Part shown: positions 18,106 to 27,255 of the stretch, in pieces | Layout: every line of letters starts with the position of its first letter | How positions within the stretch are numbered: position 1 is the stretch's first letter | Assembly: GCA_019637955.1 (NCBI GenBank) | Contig: JAHBUS010000002.1 | Span: 62,001 to 126,000, forward strand | DNA length: 64,000 nucleotides | From: Pseudobdellovibrionaceae bacterium | GTDB lineage: Bacteria > Bdellovibrionota > Bdellovibrionia > Bdellovibrionales > Bdellovibrionaceae | Direction: 5' to 3' | Program-made: the position numbers and the translations under genes | Notes under the pieces: generated by a model | What the model was told of the DNA's origin: nothing | The model's input: the letters and a program-made list of their open reading frames with translations, nothing else | Database searches by the model: none

Positions 18106-18202
18106 CTTCAGAAACACTAGATTCTGGGCTCTTCGCGGTTCTCCAAAACTGAGCTATCCACTTCAGCTTGCAGTCTGAGCGAAGATTCCGCCGTTTACAA
18201 AA

Positions 18203-18242
18203 ACAGAATTCAGGATACCGTTCACCGTCTTCTGAATTCTGT
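18203..18242. terminator. Inverted repeat between convergent genes
   Basis: An 11-bp perfect dyad (ACAGAATTCAG and CTGAATTCTGT) with an 18-base loop lies between the hydrolase and the convergent exported protein. It could end transcription from both sides, but there is no long T-tract and the loop is large. Confidence 0.35.
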
Positions 18243-18262
18243 TCAGGTTCGAATCATGAAAT

Positions 18263-18658
18263 TTAGTTATTCACCAATTTGTTGATCAAATTGACAAGGG
18301 CGGGCCGCGCGATCACGGTTTCGATCTGCAAGTGGTCAAATCGCTGCTCCATCGTCAGAAGCTCTTGTTTCATTTTCTTGAGGCCCGCCTTATCTTCTTT
18401 TCGCTGAAGAATCATTTCGACAACCTGATTGATGGACCGGGGCGAGGATCCCGACAATAGCTGCTCCGCGAGCTCCTCGCACATTTGGGCCGTGATAGGG
18501 GTCGGGTCCGACACCATTTTTTGGATCTGAGCGCGCTTGGTGATGCAGGTCGCGATCACGTCGGCTTTAACCTCGCTCAAAAGCTGTTCATGGTGAACTT
18601 CGGCGGCGAAAGAAACGGACCCCAGAAGCGTGATGGTTGTAATGAGTACTTTGAACAT
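18263..18658 (-). CDS. Periplasmic protein of unknown function
   Basis: The 131-residue precursor has a signal peptide (MFKVLITTITLLGSVSFAAE, cleavage near residue 18). The mature part is mostly helical, with two Cys (ATCITKRA and QMCEELAEQ) that could pair, and a charged helix QRKEDKAGLKKMKQELLTME. GGAGATGATTC lies before the ATG. I recognise no family. Confidence 0.7.
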   Translation of the reverse strand: MFKVLITTITLLGSVSFAAEVHHEQLLSEVKADVIATCITKRAQIQKMVSDPTPITAQMCEELAEQLLSGSSPRSINQVVEMILQRKEDKAGLKKMKQELLTMEQRFDHLQIETVIARPALVNLINKLVNN

Positions 18659-18807
18659 ATCGAATCATCTCCTTGATTGATTGTTGGATGAGAGTTCGGA
18701 ATGCAATCACGGTTCCAAAGTTCACAATCGTGGAGAAGGCTTTATTTCAAAATGGTTGGGTTGCCTGTCAAACTTCTCGCCATGAACCCTTGAGCGGCCT
18801 TGTAAAA

Positions 18808-18833
18808 GGTCTGCCATTTAAAATTGGCAGACC
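18808..18833 (-). terminator. Rho-independent terminator of the beta-helix lipoprotein gene
   Basis: On the minus strand a 9-bp perfect stem (GGTCTGCCA/TGGCAGACC) with an 8-base loop is followed by CTTTTAC, 13 bases after the stop of the upstream gene. Confidence 0.65.
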
Positions 18834-18845
18834 GGTTTCCGAAAA

Positions 18846-20381
18846 TCAGTAAGCGCCCATCGACCAGCCCGTGATGCCGTTTCCGGTACGGGTGATTCCG
18901 AGCAAGTTTGTCGAAAATCCCCAGCTGAGCGCGCTGCCGTCGAGCCCGCCTTCGCTGATAGACGTCGGCGCGGTTCCCGACAAGCGCCAATCTCCATTCG
19001 CGGGATCCGTAAAGTAGCCAGCCGCTTTCATTTCGACCGAGATGTTGCCGGAGGCTTCGGTGGGGTGGGCGGTCTCCAGATCTGCCACCGTCGTGTAGCT
19101 TTCACTCGTGCTCAGATCGTTGAACACTTTGCTGAGTAAGAAGAGGTTGTTGTTCTTGAACGACTGCAGCGTCAGCGTCACGTTGGCATCGCTGTAAATG
19201 CCGTAAACCATGTTGCTAGCGCTCTTCCCCAAAAAAGCGATGTTGTTGTCGAAGGAGAGATCCACCGCCCCGCTGCTACCACCCGACCCCCTGACGGCGG
19301 CCGACGACTGGTAGGTTCCAAGGATAAAGGTGTTGTTTCGGATCAAGAGTTTTCCGGGAGAAGCGCTCGGGTCGGCAATTTTAATCGCGGAGGGGTTGTC
19401 ATTGTAGGGATTGACCGCCACGTTGATCACGTTATTCTCGATTTTTCCCTCTGAAGTGCTGGTGATCTCCTCGAAAGTGATGCCATCAACATACCTTCCC
19501 GTGTTGATCGCCAGATTGATGAAGTTCCCCGAAATGGTTCCCGTAAACTCTCGCACCACCCGGATTCCTTTGGAGGTCCCGTTGTTCGCGTCGATGATAA
19601 TTTTATTTCTCCGGATGGATGTGTTGGGGCTGGCGGAAAGATAAATCCCGATGCAGCCGCTGGAGCTCGGGGTCGTGAGCGTGATTCCTTCAATCAGCTG
19701 AGTTCCGGTCAGTCCGCTAACTCGAATGGCTCCACTGACACATGAAGCTGATGAGTAGGTCAAAATCGTCTCGTTGGCGGCGATATCGCGATTCCAATTC
19801 GAATCGTACCCGCCAAGAAGCTGAATGTTATTGTTGCCGAGCGAGAGCTGGGCCGTTTGCGAGTAAGTCCCCGCAGCCACGCGCACGGCTCGCTTGGTCG
19901 CCGAGGCGGCGGCCGAGGCCAAGCCTTTCGCGACGGTTTGATACGGGTTCGCCGCGCTTCCGTCCCCGGTGGTGTCGTTACCCGTCGTGGCAACGTAAAA
20001 AGAATTGATGTCCCAATTGGCAAAAAGCGTGACGTTAGCGCAAGGCATGGTCAACGAAGCTGAAGCCGCGTAGTTGGTGCCGGTTCCATCAGCGGCGGTG
20101 TTCCAGCCCAAGAACGAGTGGTAGGTTTTCGCGAGCGATCCCACCGTCGGCATGGTCACGGCGCTGCCCGAGGCGTAGGTATTGGCGTCCGTCGGTGCGG
20201 TCCCGCCGGTGGCCCCGTTCGCATCGTAGGTGATGGAATGTTCTTGCGAGCAGCTGCTACCGCCGCCTGCGGGTTTGGAGCTGGTGAGAGATGTTCCTCC
20301 GGTCTCTCCACAGCCCGAGATCACGATGGCCAGGGCGGCGAGCGCCCAAATGAAGACTTGATAGATCGAGTTTGATTTCAC
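18846..20381 (-). CDS. Surface lipoprotein with InlB-type repeat and beta-helix
   Basis: The start is GTG (20381) with AGGAG about 9 bases before; it overlaps the stop of the upstream outer-membrane gene. The 511-residue product has a lipobox (VISGC, Cys24). A Listeria-Bacteroides (InlB B) repeat follows, with ITYDANGATGGTAPTD, FLGWNTAADGTG and VTLFANWD. A right-handed parallel beta-helix begins at FYVATTGNDTTGDGSAANPY. This layout fits a surface adhesin or polysaccharide-binding protein. No catalytic residues of a lyase are evident. Confidence 0.8.
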   Translation of the reverse strand: MKSNSIYQVFIWALAALAIVISGCGETGGTSLTSSKPAGGGSSCSQEHSITYDANGATGGTAPTDANTYASGSAVTMPTVGSLAKTYHSFLGWNTAADGTGTNYAASASLTMPCANVTLFANWDINSFYVATTGNDTTGDGSAANPYQTVAKGLASAAASATKRAVRVAAGTYSQTAQLSLGNNNIQLLGGYDSNWNRDIAANETILTYSSASCVSGAIRVSGLTGTQLIEGITLTTPSSSGCIGIYLSASPNTSIRRNKIIIDANNGTSKGIRVVREFTGTISGNFINLAINTGRYVDGITFEEITSTSEGKIENNVINVAVNPYNDNPSAIKIADPSASPGKLLIRNNTFILGTYQSSAAVRGSGGSSGAVDLSFDNNIAFLGKSASNMVYGIYSDANVTLTLQSFKNNNLFLLSKVFNDLSTSESYTTVADLETAHPTEASGNISVEMKAAGYFTDPANGDWRLSGTAPTSISEGGLDGSALSWGFSTNLLGITRTGNGITGWSMGAY

Positions 20382-21031
20382 GGACGGCTCTCCTTTTCGT
20401 TTTCGTTTGTGCTTTGAGTGGGGGATGTCGTTCCAAAGTGATAAGACAGGCCCACTTCGATCATCCATTGACTGCTCAGCTTGGAGTTGTCGGTCCCGCC
20501 GACGTGAAATGTGCTCCAGCGTGTGTAGCTGAGGCCTGCATCCAGGCTCCATTGGTCGCGGAAAAGATGCTGCGCTTTTGCGCGAAACCCGAGCGGAGCG
20601 GCCAAATGATCGTCTTCGGCGTTCGAGGTGGGTTTATCGAAGTCATATCTTCCCAGAAATTCGACCGCGGTCTGAAGCCGCCACTTTTCGTCGATCTGGT
20701 ATTGAGCACCGAGGCCGATCAGCCAGGCCCGGCCTTTGAGATTGGTTCCGTCCGCATCGCTCAACGAGGCGAGCTGGCTCTGGAAGCGGCAATTCAGATC
20801 ACCGCCAATGATCCAACGGGAGTTCAATCGGTAACCCGCGAGAGCCTCCAGGGAAGCCGCGCTCATGGCGCGGTCCTTAAGACCCATGTCATTGCTCCCG
20901 AGTTGGCCGTAACCCCAAGAGACGCCAAGCGTGCCCGCGAAGCCGGATGCGTCTTGCGGACCGTCATTGGCCGATCCTAACGACGGCTGAAGAAGAAAAA
21001 AAATCAATGCCATTCCCAAAACCTTGAGCAC
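20378..21031 (-). CDS. Outer-membrane beta-barrel protein
   Basis: From the GTG at 21031 (GGGAGG eight bases before) the 217-residue precursor has a signal peptide ending PSLGSAND. It then has repeated amphipathic strands: LGVSWGYGQLG, LEALAGYRLNSRWIIGGDL, WLIGLGAQYQIDEKWRLQ, AAPLGFRAKAQHLF and WMIEVGLSYHFG. It is translationally coupled to the beta-helix lipoprotein, which suggests a shared surface role, perhaps anchoring or export. The polar tail after YHFG is unusual for a barrel. Confidence 0.75.
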   Translation of the reverse strand: MLKVLGMALIFFLLQPSLGSANDGPQDASGFAGTLGVSWGYGQLGSNDMGLKDRAMSAASLEALAGYRLNSRWIIGGDLNCRFQSQLASLSDADGTNLKGRAWLIGLGAQYQIDEKWRLQTAVEFLGRYDFDKPTSNAEDDHLAAPLGFRAKAQHLFRDQWSLDAGLSYTRWSTFHVGGTDNSKLSSQWMIEVGLSYHFGTTSPTQSTNENEKESRP

Positions 21032-21180
21032 GTTGCCCTCCCTAAAAATCCGAATTGAACGAAAGCGATCGAGTCTAATTGCAGCATGTTCAGATAAAAT
21101 GCGGCCCATACATTTCGTACGGGGACAGCCGATTATTTTGTGACTAGACTGGATCTCAAGCCAGGAGGCGACGTTAAGAG

Positions 21181-22899
21181 ATGCTCAATTTTCCAACGCT
21201 GATCGTGGGACTTTACGTTTTTATTTTTGTGCTTGGGGTCTTGATCTTGATCAAGGCGTTCCCGAGTCGGCAGCGCGTGGAAGTGCGTTGGCTGCTCCTG
21301 TTTACGGCGACCATCGCGATCATTTCTTTCTGTAGCCTCAACGTTTACGTCCAGGATGTCCTTGCAAACAAAGCTCTTTTTTCACGCCTGCGGCTTCTGG
21401 GCTTTTCGATCGCGGGGCAAGCGTGGTTCTTTTTTATTTTTCACACTTACGGTAGGCGCCGGTTTTTTCACCAATGGTGGGTCATCGCGGCCAGTTTTGC
21501 ACCGGCAGCCGTCACATGGACTCTGCTGCTCGTTCCGGGCTGGCAAGATTTGGTCACCTTGAATTACGAAACTTTTCCTTGGCGGGGCGTCGCGCTGGTC
21601 ACCTTTGAGAACGGACCGTGGTGGAAGTTTCACATGATCTGGTGCCATTTGTTTATGTGGCTCGGCGTGTTCTACACGCTGTACTTGATCCCCAAGCTCA
21701 ACCGCGCGAAGCGGAACCAACTGATCCTTCTTTCTCTGGGTGGATTCGTGGCGGTGGGGGTTGACCTTTTGGCCGTCACGTCCTTTCCGAGTCTTCGCTG
21801 GGCGATGCTCTCGGGAGGCACCACCGTTCTCACGGAAATTGCGATTCTGTACTCGATCATGAAGCACGGTCTGCTCGATTTGTCTTTGATCGCGAAAGAC
21901 CATATTTTTCAGAAAATTCCCGACCCGGTCTTGATTCTGGACGAAAAAAACCGGCTCAGCGATTTCAACGGATCGGCCGAACGGTTTTTTCGTCTCACGC
22001 CGTCGCACAAGCGCCGTGCCTTTGATGAGATTGCGGGTCTCAAAGGAATGGACCCGCTTCGATTGCCGTCGGAAGCGCGTCTTTCGAGCGAAGGTCTGGA
22101 GCCCCGCTCGTTTCAACTCATCATTGAACCCCTGGACCCCGAGGCGCCGTTCGGCGACCGGGTCGTTCTTTTTCGCGACATCAGCGCGCAAAAGACGATG
22201 GAGCGGAGTCTCAATGACAACCTGGAGTTTAAGGCGCGTCTGCTCGCCATGATCGCCCATGACTTTTCTGGAGTTATGGAGTCGCAAACCGCCTTGTCGT
22301 CGGCACTGGAGCGCCAATCCGGCGGTGACACGAAGTCTCTGGCGCAGAACTTGGTCCACTCCACCTCGACGTCCAAAGATTTTTTGACCAACGTTCTTCT
22401 CTGGGCAAAATCGCAAGAAAACAAGTTTCAGCCCCAAGTGCAGCCTCTTGAGTTGAACATGCTCATTCAGGACGTGCTTCACGAGCTGGAGAGCACGCTG
22501 CGGCTTCACGATCTTGAGGCGGTGGTTCGCTCGGAGAGAGACCCGATTCTCATGAAAGGCGACGATGTCATGTTGGAATCGGTTGTTCGAAATCTCTTGA
22601 AGAACGCCATCCGGGCCTCGAAGCCTGGTCAGACGATCGACATTCTGATTCGCGAAAAACAATTGGATCAGGTGCAGGTGACGATTCAGGACAAGGGCGT
22701 CGGGATGTCACCCAAGCAACTGGAGTCCCTTCAGCGCAGCTCGGCGGATCTCTTTGTCAGTGACCCCGAAACCAGGCCTCTCGGTTTTGGAATCGGCCTC
22801 GCGATCGCCCGTCGCTTTGTGGAGCTTCATCGAGGCAGCTTGGCGTTCGAGTCCGAGCAGGGCCGCGGAACTTCAGTGACTTTGACGCTTCCAATTTAA
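21181..22899 (+). CDS. Hybrid-free sensor histidine kinase with 7TM input domain
   Basis: The 572-residue protein starts with about seven membrane helices (residues 5-225) resembling the 7TM histidine-kinase input family. A PAS-type domain follows (IFQKIPDPVLILDEKNRLSD), then the phosphoacceptor MIAHDFSGVMES, the N-box NLLKNAIRAS and G-boxes DKGVGMSP and GFGIGLAIA. The 3' end overlaps the convergent response regulator by 27 bases. Its signal is unknown; membrane-embedded ligands are common for this input type. Confidence 0.88.
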   Translation: MLNFPTLIVGLYVFIFVLGVLILIKAFPSRQRVEVRWLLLFTATIAIISFCSLNVYVQDVLANKALFSRLRLLGFSIAGQAWFFFIFHTYGRRRFFHQWWVIAASFAPAAVTWTLLLVPGWQDLVTLNYETFPWRGVALVTFENGPWWKFHMIWCHLFMWLGVFYTLYLIPKLNRAKRNQLILLSLGGFVAVGVDLLAVTSFPSLRWAMLSGGTTVLTEIAILYSIMKHGLLDLSLIAKDHIFQKIPDPVLILDEKNRLSDFNGSAERFFRLTPSHKRRAFDEIAGLKGMDPLRLPSEARLSSEGLEPRSFQLIIEPLDPEAPFGDRVVLFRDISAQKTMERSLNDNLEFKARLLAMIAHDFSGVMESQTALSSALERQSGGDTKSLAQNLVHSTSTSKDFLTNVLLWAKSQENKFQPQVQPLELNMLIQDVLHELESTLRLHDLEAVVRSERDPILMKGDDVMLESVVRNLLKNAIRASKPGQTIDILIREKQLDQVQVTIQDKGVGMSPKQLESLQRSSADLFVSDPETRPLGFGIGLAIARRFVELHRGSLAFESEQGRGTSVTLTLPI

Positions 22900-23520
22900 A
22901 AACCACGCGCGCAGGGCGGCTCCCGTACGAATATTCGTTTTTTGCAGAATATTGGCGCGGTGAAATCGGACGGTCGTCACCGAGCACCCGAGCTTTTCGG
23001 CGATCTGCGGGTTCGAGAGCCCTTGCACGAAGTGCTGGAGAACTTTGTACTCTTGCGGAGTGAAGTCGATGTCGCCGTACTCCTTCAAAAGAGCGGCGAC
23101 TGACGGCTCCAGAAAGATCGTCTTCGGATGCAGTTCCATGTAATCCAGAGCCTGGCCCAGGTACTCGGGCGATGCGTCTTTGCGCAAAATTCCTTGCACC
23201 CGAAGCTTCTTGGCCACCGAAAGAGTTGACGGGTCGTCGCAACTGGTGACCAATAGAATTCGCAGGTCACGGTCGATCTCTCGGAGTTTTTGGATCAGGT
23301 CGATCCCCGAGATGTCGGGAAGTCCCAAGTCAAGAATCGCCAAGTCGGGCCGCTTCTCGTTGGCCAAGCGAAGAGCGTCTAAACCCGTACTGGCCATGCG
23401 AAAAGACTGCAGATTTGGAAAGGCGTCTTTAAAGCACACCTCGAGGCCGATCTGCACGAGAGGATGATCCTCACAAATTAAAATGTCTCGAGTCGCCGAC
23501 CGGCTGAAGGTGGATTGCAC
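22873..23520 (-). CDS. LuxR/NarL-type response regulator
   Basis: The 215-residue protein starts at a GTG. It has a receiver (ILICEDHPLVQIGLE, acceptor Asp in LAILDLGLPDISG) and a C-terminal LuxR helix-turn-helix (FTPQEYKVLQHFVQGLSN, then IAEKLGCSVTTVRFHRANIL). It is transcribed towards the kinase gene at 21181, and their 3' ends overlap by 27 bases. The two are probably partners in spite of this tail-to-tail order. Confidence 0.9.
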   Translation of the reverse strand: MQSTFSRSATRDILICEDHPLVQIGLEVCFKDAFPNLQSFRMASTGLDALRLANEKRPDLAILDLGLPDISGIDLIQKLREIDRDLRILLVTSCDDPSTLSVAKKLRVQGILRKDASPEYLGQALDYMELHPKTIFLEPSVAALLKEYGDIDFTPQEYKVLQHFVQGLSNPQIAEKLGCSVTTVRFHRANILQKTNIRTGAALRAWFLNWKRQSH

Positions 23521-23848
23521 ATCTTAGAGTGTGATCAGTGCAGACATCTAAGACAAGCGGACACCTTGAGTGGAAAGGGATCGACGCGCCTCGTCCCATT
23601 CTTCCCTGAGAATTCCGAAGCCAAGGCCGTCTTAGGACTATATCGAGACGCACGAGTTCGGGTCGGACGCTGAAAAGGTGATCGATCCAAAGCCTCATCG
23701 CGGCGTCGGCGATCACCAATCGCATTGGAGGTGTCGGAAAGTTTGAGAGCGCCATTCCGATTCTGCATAACAACTTTCATCTATTGGGCCTAGACGCTGC
23801 CGGCCTTTGCCGGTAACTGTCGCCGGAACTCAAATCAAGGAGAGTCTC
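23521..23848. other. Intergenic region without a supported gene
   Basis: Two open frames of about 80-100 codons on the minus strand are rich in Arg/Ser, lack ribosome-binding sites and conserved features, and look spurious. The stretch presumably holds the divergent promoters for the response regulator and the exported protein at 23849. Confidence 0.5.
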
Positions 23849-24244
23849 ATGAAAGTCCTGTTCGCCGCACTGATCGCTCCCGCGCTGTTCGCTTCGATCG
23901 CGAATGCAAAAACGATGGCCTGCGCTTCGGGAAAAGAGGAGATTCTTTACTTCCAAGATGGCCAACTCGTGATGACCGCCGACGTCGTGGCGCCGGATAA
24001 AATCGAGAACGTGAAAATGTCCTTCTTGCCTGATCGCAAGCTCGGTGCGAGCGAAACCGAAGTTCAAGCTCAGAAAAAGGGCGACTGGATGCGCTTCTAC
24101 CTGGATGGCGATGCTTGGTGCAGCTACAAAGTCGTGGTTCCTTCGAGCTTTAGCCAATCGAACGGTTCTTTCACCGCGATCGTCGATGCGGTTTGCGAAG
24201 AGAATATCAATTCGACCATCCGGATGAATTGCCGTCTGCGGTAA
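23849..24244 (+). CDS. Periplasmic protein of unknown function
   Basis: The 131-residue precursor has a signal peptide (MKVLFAALIAPALFASIANA, cleavage after residue 20) and AAGGAGAG before the ATG. The mature protein is beta-rich and has four Cys (MACASGK, AWCSYK, AVCEEN and MNCRLR at the very end), which suggests two disulphides. No family recognised. Confidence 0.75.
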   Translation: MKVLFAALIAPALFASIANAKTMACASGKEEILYFQDGQLVMTADVVAPDKIENVKMSFLPDRKLGASETEVQAQKKGDWMRFYLDGDAWCSYKVVVPSSFSQSNGSFTAIVDAVCEENINSTIRMNCRLR

Positions 24245-24246
24245 GT

Positions 24247-25482
24247 TTAAATTCCTTTGAGCGCGTCGTGCGTGTTTTGACGTCCCATGCGAATTAAGGG
24301 AATCAAAACCGCCGCCACCGTCGACAAGAGAGCCGCGAGCCAAATGGGCGCGCTGATCAGCAGGGAGCTGGGAACGAGTTCCGCTGGCGGTAGCGCGGAT
24401 CCCAGCTGCGAGCGTAGAAGGGGTAATGCCATCAAGTCCAGCAGTGCGCCCAGGACGAGGCCCATGGCTCCCATGAGAACGCCTTCCCAGAGAAGCCACC
24501 GAGCAATCTCGGATTTGTGATAGCCCAAGGCGCGAAGAACCGCGAGCTGGGTTGACATGCCTTCAAACCGGGTCATCAACATCGCGCAGACGGCCAAGGC
24601 ACCTAAAGCAATAACGAACGAAGTGACGAGCAGACCCACATTGCGACCCGCGCCGGAGAGTTCTTGCAGACGGTCTTTTTGATCGCTGATCCGGATCGCC
24701 TGGGCCACCGTGCGCCGGTTCACCAAAGTTTCGAGACCGTCGAAACCTCCGGGCTTGAGGTAGACCAAAAAATAGTGAAGAACCTGCGGGCCCCAAATCG
24801 ACTTGCGGGCGATCATCGCGGAAGACTCGGCAAAGAAACTCCAGGCTTGATCAAGACTCGAATACAGGGTGCGGTCCCATTGAGTTCCGGTGGGGTGCAA
24901 GACTCCCACAACCGTGAGAGTCAGATTCGAAGGTGGAGAATCATCCCTCCAGCCTTGCACGGTGATGGTGTCGCCGACTTTGAGCCCAAGGCTCTGCGCA
25001 ACGGCGGCGCCCAGCACCACTTCACCGCTGCTTTCAAAGAGCCGGCCTTGAGCGAAGGTCAGACTTTCAGACCGAGGACGGTGAAAGAAAGAGCCGTCAG
25101 TTCCGGCAAGGCGGTAGCCTCCAAATTTTCCGAAGTAAACCAGCGGAATGACGGATTCGATGAACGACGGCTTCGTGGAGGCACCGTCCTCAAAACGAAC
25201 GGCTTGTTCCACCCGCAAAGATTCAAATAATTTGTAAGGAACAAAATCCGGAAAAGAACCTTCACCATTCAAGCCACCGAGAAGAATTTCGATGCCTCCT
25301 GCCTTGGCGCCCACCATGGCGTCTCCGCCAGAGCCCATGGCCGAAAAACGAGACTCGGAGAGTTCGTAAAGACGGAGTAAGATCCCTCCGCAGGCCACCG
25401 ACAGGCCGATGGCGATGACGGTGATCGCGGTTGCAAAACGGTGCCGGGTCAAGCTGAGGAGGGCCAAACGGAGCGGCGTCAT
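24247..25482 (-). CDS. ABC transporter permease, FtsX/MacB type
   Basis: The 411-residue protein has one N-terminal helix (ATAITVIAIGLSVACGGILL). A large periplasmic domain (about 45-270) follows, with VVLGAAVAQSLGLKVGDTITV and LTVVGVLHPTGTQWDR. Three C-terminal helices include LLVTSFVIALGALAVCAMLM and SAPIWLAALLSTVAAVLIPLI. This is the MacB/LolE layout. The start overlaps the end of the ATPase gene by four bases. Together they may extract or export a lipoprotein, peptide or toxic compound; no membrane fusion protein is adjacent. Confidence 0.88.
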   Translation of the reverse strand: MTPLRLALLSLTRHRFATAITVIAIGLSVACGGILLRLYELSESRFSAMGSGGDAMVGAKAGGIEILLGGLNGEGSFPDFVPYKLFESLRVEQAVRFEDGASTKPSFIESVIPLVYFGKFGGYRLAGTDGSFFHRPRSESLTFAQGRLFESSGEVVLGAAVAQSLGLKVGDTITVQGWRDDSPPSNLTLTVVGVLHPTGTQWDRTLYSSLDQAWSFFAESSAMIARKSIWGPQVLHYFLVYLKPGGFDGLETLVNRRTVAQAIRISDQKDRLQELSGAGRNVGLLVTSFVIALGALAVCAMLMTRFEGMSTQLAVLRALGYHKSEIARWLLWEGVLMGAMGLVLGALLDLMALPLLRSQLGSALPPAELVPSSLLISAPIWLAALLSTVAAVLIPLIRMGRQNTHDALKGI

Positions 25483-26114
25483 CGGGTCAGCTCCGTAAAA
25501 TCTTGAATCGACGAGAAGTATTTTTCGATACGTTGATCATGGCTCACCACGATCAAAGTTTTATCCCGGCAGGACTCGACCAAGAGGCGAGCCACCTCGT
25601 GGGCATTGGCTTCGTCAAGGCTCGACGTGGGCTCGTCGGCGAAAACCACTGACGAGTGGCCCGCAAGAACGCGGGCGACGGCGGCCCGCTGCTGCTCACC
25701 CAGGCTGAGAACCGAGACGCGCTCATGTTCGCGGCCCCCAAGCCCGACCGCTTTCAGGGCGCTCAAGGCGCGTTCGTGATCGTGAGCTTTTTGGGTTGCG
25801 AGCTCAATATTCTCGAGGACCGTGAGGTGCTCAATCAGATTCAGTTTTTGGAAAATGAAGCCGACGTGCCGGCGTCGAAAAGACGTGCGTTCGGACTCCG
25901 TCATCTGATCGAGAGAGAAGGTTCCGACCTTAACCTCGCCTCGCGAGGGCGAGAAGAGCCCCGCGAGCAAATGCAAGAACGTGGTTTTTCCTTTGCCGCT
26001 GGCGCCCTTCAGGAGCAGCTTTTCTCCCTCTTTGAGGGTCCATCGAGAAATCGAGAACAAAGCTTTGTTCTCGGTGCCGACGTTCACGGTGATGTTCGAG
26101 AGTTCGATTTGCAT
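25479..26114 (-). CDS. ABC transporter ATP-binding protein, LolD/MacB type
   Basis: The 211-residue protein contains Walker A GASGKGKTT, Q-loop HVGFIFQKLNLIEHLT, signature VLSLGEQQRAA, Walker B VVFADEPTSSLDE and the switch His in VVSHDQRIE. The signature is LSLGE in place of LSGGE. The ATG at 26114 is preferred, with GAGG five bases before. It is coupled to the FtsX-type permease at 24247, and energises it from the cytoplasm. Confidence 0.9.
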   Translation of the reverse strand: MQIELSNITVNVGTENKALFSISRWTLKEGEKLLLKGASGKGKTTFLHLLAGLFSPSRGEVKVGTFSLDQMTESERTSFRRRHVGFIFQKLNLIEHLTVLENIELATQKAHDHERALSALKAVGLGGREHERVSVLSLGEQQRAAVARVLAGHSSVVFADEPTSSLDEANAHEVARLLVESCRDKTLIVVSHDQRIEKYFSSIQDFTELTR

Positions 26115-26166
26115 CGGCCTCAATTCTCAAAGAAATCAAGATCCGAGTCATCCGGATTTACCAAGA

Positions 26167-27255
26167 TCAAGAAGTTTTGATCGAGGCGAGATAGGAGTGG
26201 ATCTCGCTGCGGCCGCCCATGGCCAAAACCTGGGGACGACGCTGTAAAAACGATTTTTCATAAAGGGGATCGTAATACCAAGCGAGCAGTTTCTCGATCC
26301 AACGGCGAGAAGGACTGAGTTCACCGGTTTCGCGAAAATGCGTTTCGGCAGCGCCCAAATCGCCCAAAATCTCTTGGCTGCGCAGTCCGCCCAGCTTGGC
26401 TTGAATTTTTTGAATCGAAGCGCGCAAGCTCAAAAAAAGTTCCGGGTCACGGGAGCGGGAGACCACGTACTCTTGGTAGGTATTTTCAATTCGGTCCTCG
26501 AGGCTTTCGTTCAAAACAAGAACGGGAGAGTCGCGCTTTCTCAAAAAGAAAGCCTCGGGTTGAACGATGCTGCCGATCATGCGGCTTTCGTCTTCAACTA
26601 GAAGTGGACGGTTGAGAAGCCTGATCTTGGTTTTTCCCAAGGCCAGCGCGAGTTCGTTCTCATAGTTGATCTGAGTGGGTTGAGGTTCTGGATAGGCGCC
26701 GAAGGCCGAGCCCCGATGGCGCGCCAGGAGTTCGAGATTCACGGAGGGGTAGGCGCTCTCGCGCAAAAACTGAGTTTTACCCGCACCTGTTTTGCCGGTC
26801 AGGACGAGCATATTTTGAAAAGAAGCGGCGGCCAATTCATCCATGAGGAACTGCCGCATCTTCTTGTACCCACCATCGAGGCGCGCCAGGGCGTATCCGC
26901 GCTCGCGCATCCACGATTGCGCCAATTGCGAGCGAAGACCGCCGCGAAAGCAAGTCATCACGGTGTGCTTGGGACGCTGCGAGTAAGTTTGAATCCAGGC
27001 TTGGATTCGTTCTTCTTTGATAGCTCCGCTCACCAACTGGTGACCCAATTCGATGGCGCGCTCGGGGCCCTCAATTCTGTAAGTGGTGCCCACAAGGGCG
27101 CGCTCGTTGTCATTTAAAATCGGCCTGTTCACCGAAGCGGGAAGGCTGCCGGCCGCAAATTCCACCGGCGCGCGAACATCAATGACCTGAACTTGACCCT
27201 CAAGTAAACGAGCCCACAAATCTTTGGCCTGAAGAGTGTCCGGACTCAAGTTCAA
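26167..27255 (-). CDS. selU: tRNA 2-selenouridine synthase
   Basis: The protein (also called MnmH or YbbB) replaces sulphur by selenium at the wobble 2-thiouridine of tRNAs, using selenophosphate. It has an N-terminal rhodanese domain with catalytic Cys in MTCFRGGLRSQLAQ and a P-loop domain with Walker A TGKTGAGKTQF. Taking the TTG at 27255, which overlaps the selD stop, gives 362 residues, almost the E. coli length, starting NLSPDTLQAKDL. The frame remains open upstream but inside selD. Being coupled to selD fits the pathway exactly. Confidence 0.93.
   Translation of the reverse strand: MNLSPDTLQAKDLWARLLEGQVQVIDVRAPVEFAAGSLPASVNRPILNDNERALVGTTYRIEGPERAIELGHQLVSGAIKEERIQAWIQTYSQRPKHTVMTCFRGGLRSQLAQSWMRERGYALARLDGGYKKMRQFLMDELAAASFQNMLVLTGKTGAGKTQFLRESAYPSVNLELLARHRGSAFGAYPEPQPTQINYENELALALGKTKIRLLNRPLLVEDESRMIGSIVQPEAFFLRKRDSPVLVLNESLEDRIENTYQEYVVSRSRDPELFLSLRASIQKIQAKLGGLRSQEILGDLGAAETHFRETGELSPSRRWIEKLLAWYYDPLYEKSFLQRRPQVLAMGGRSEIHSYLASIKTS

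Noticed and set aside
23471-23780. Two short minus-strand open frames upstream of the LuxR-type regulator
   Set aside because: They overlap each other, are Arg-rich and have no recognisable start signal or domain.
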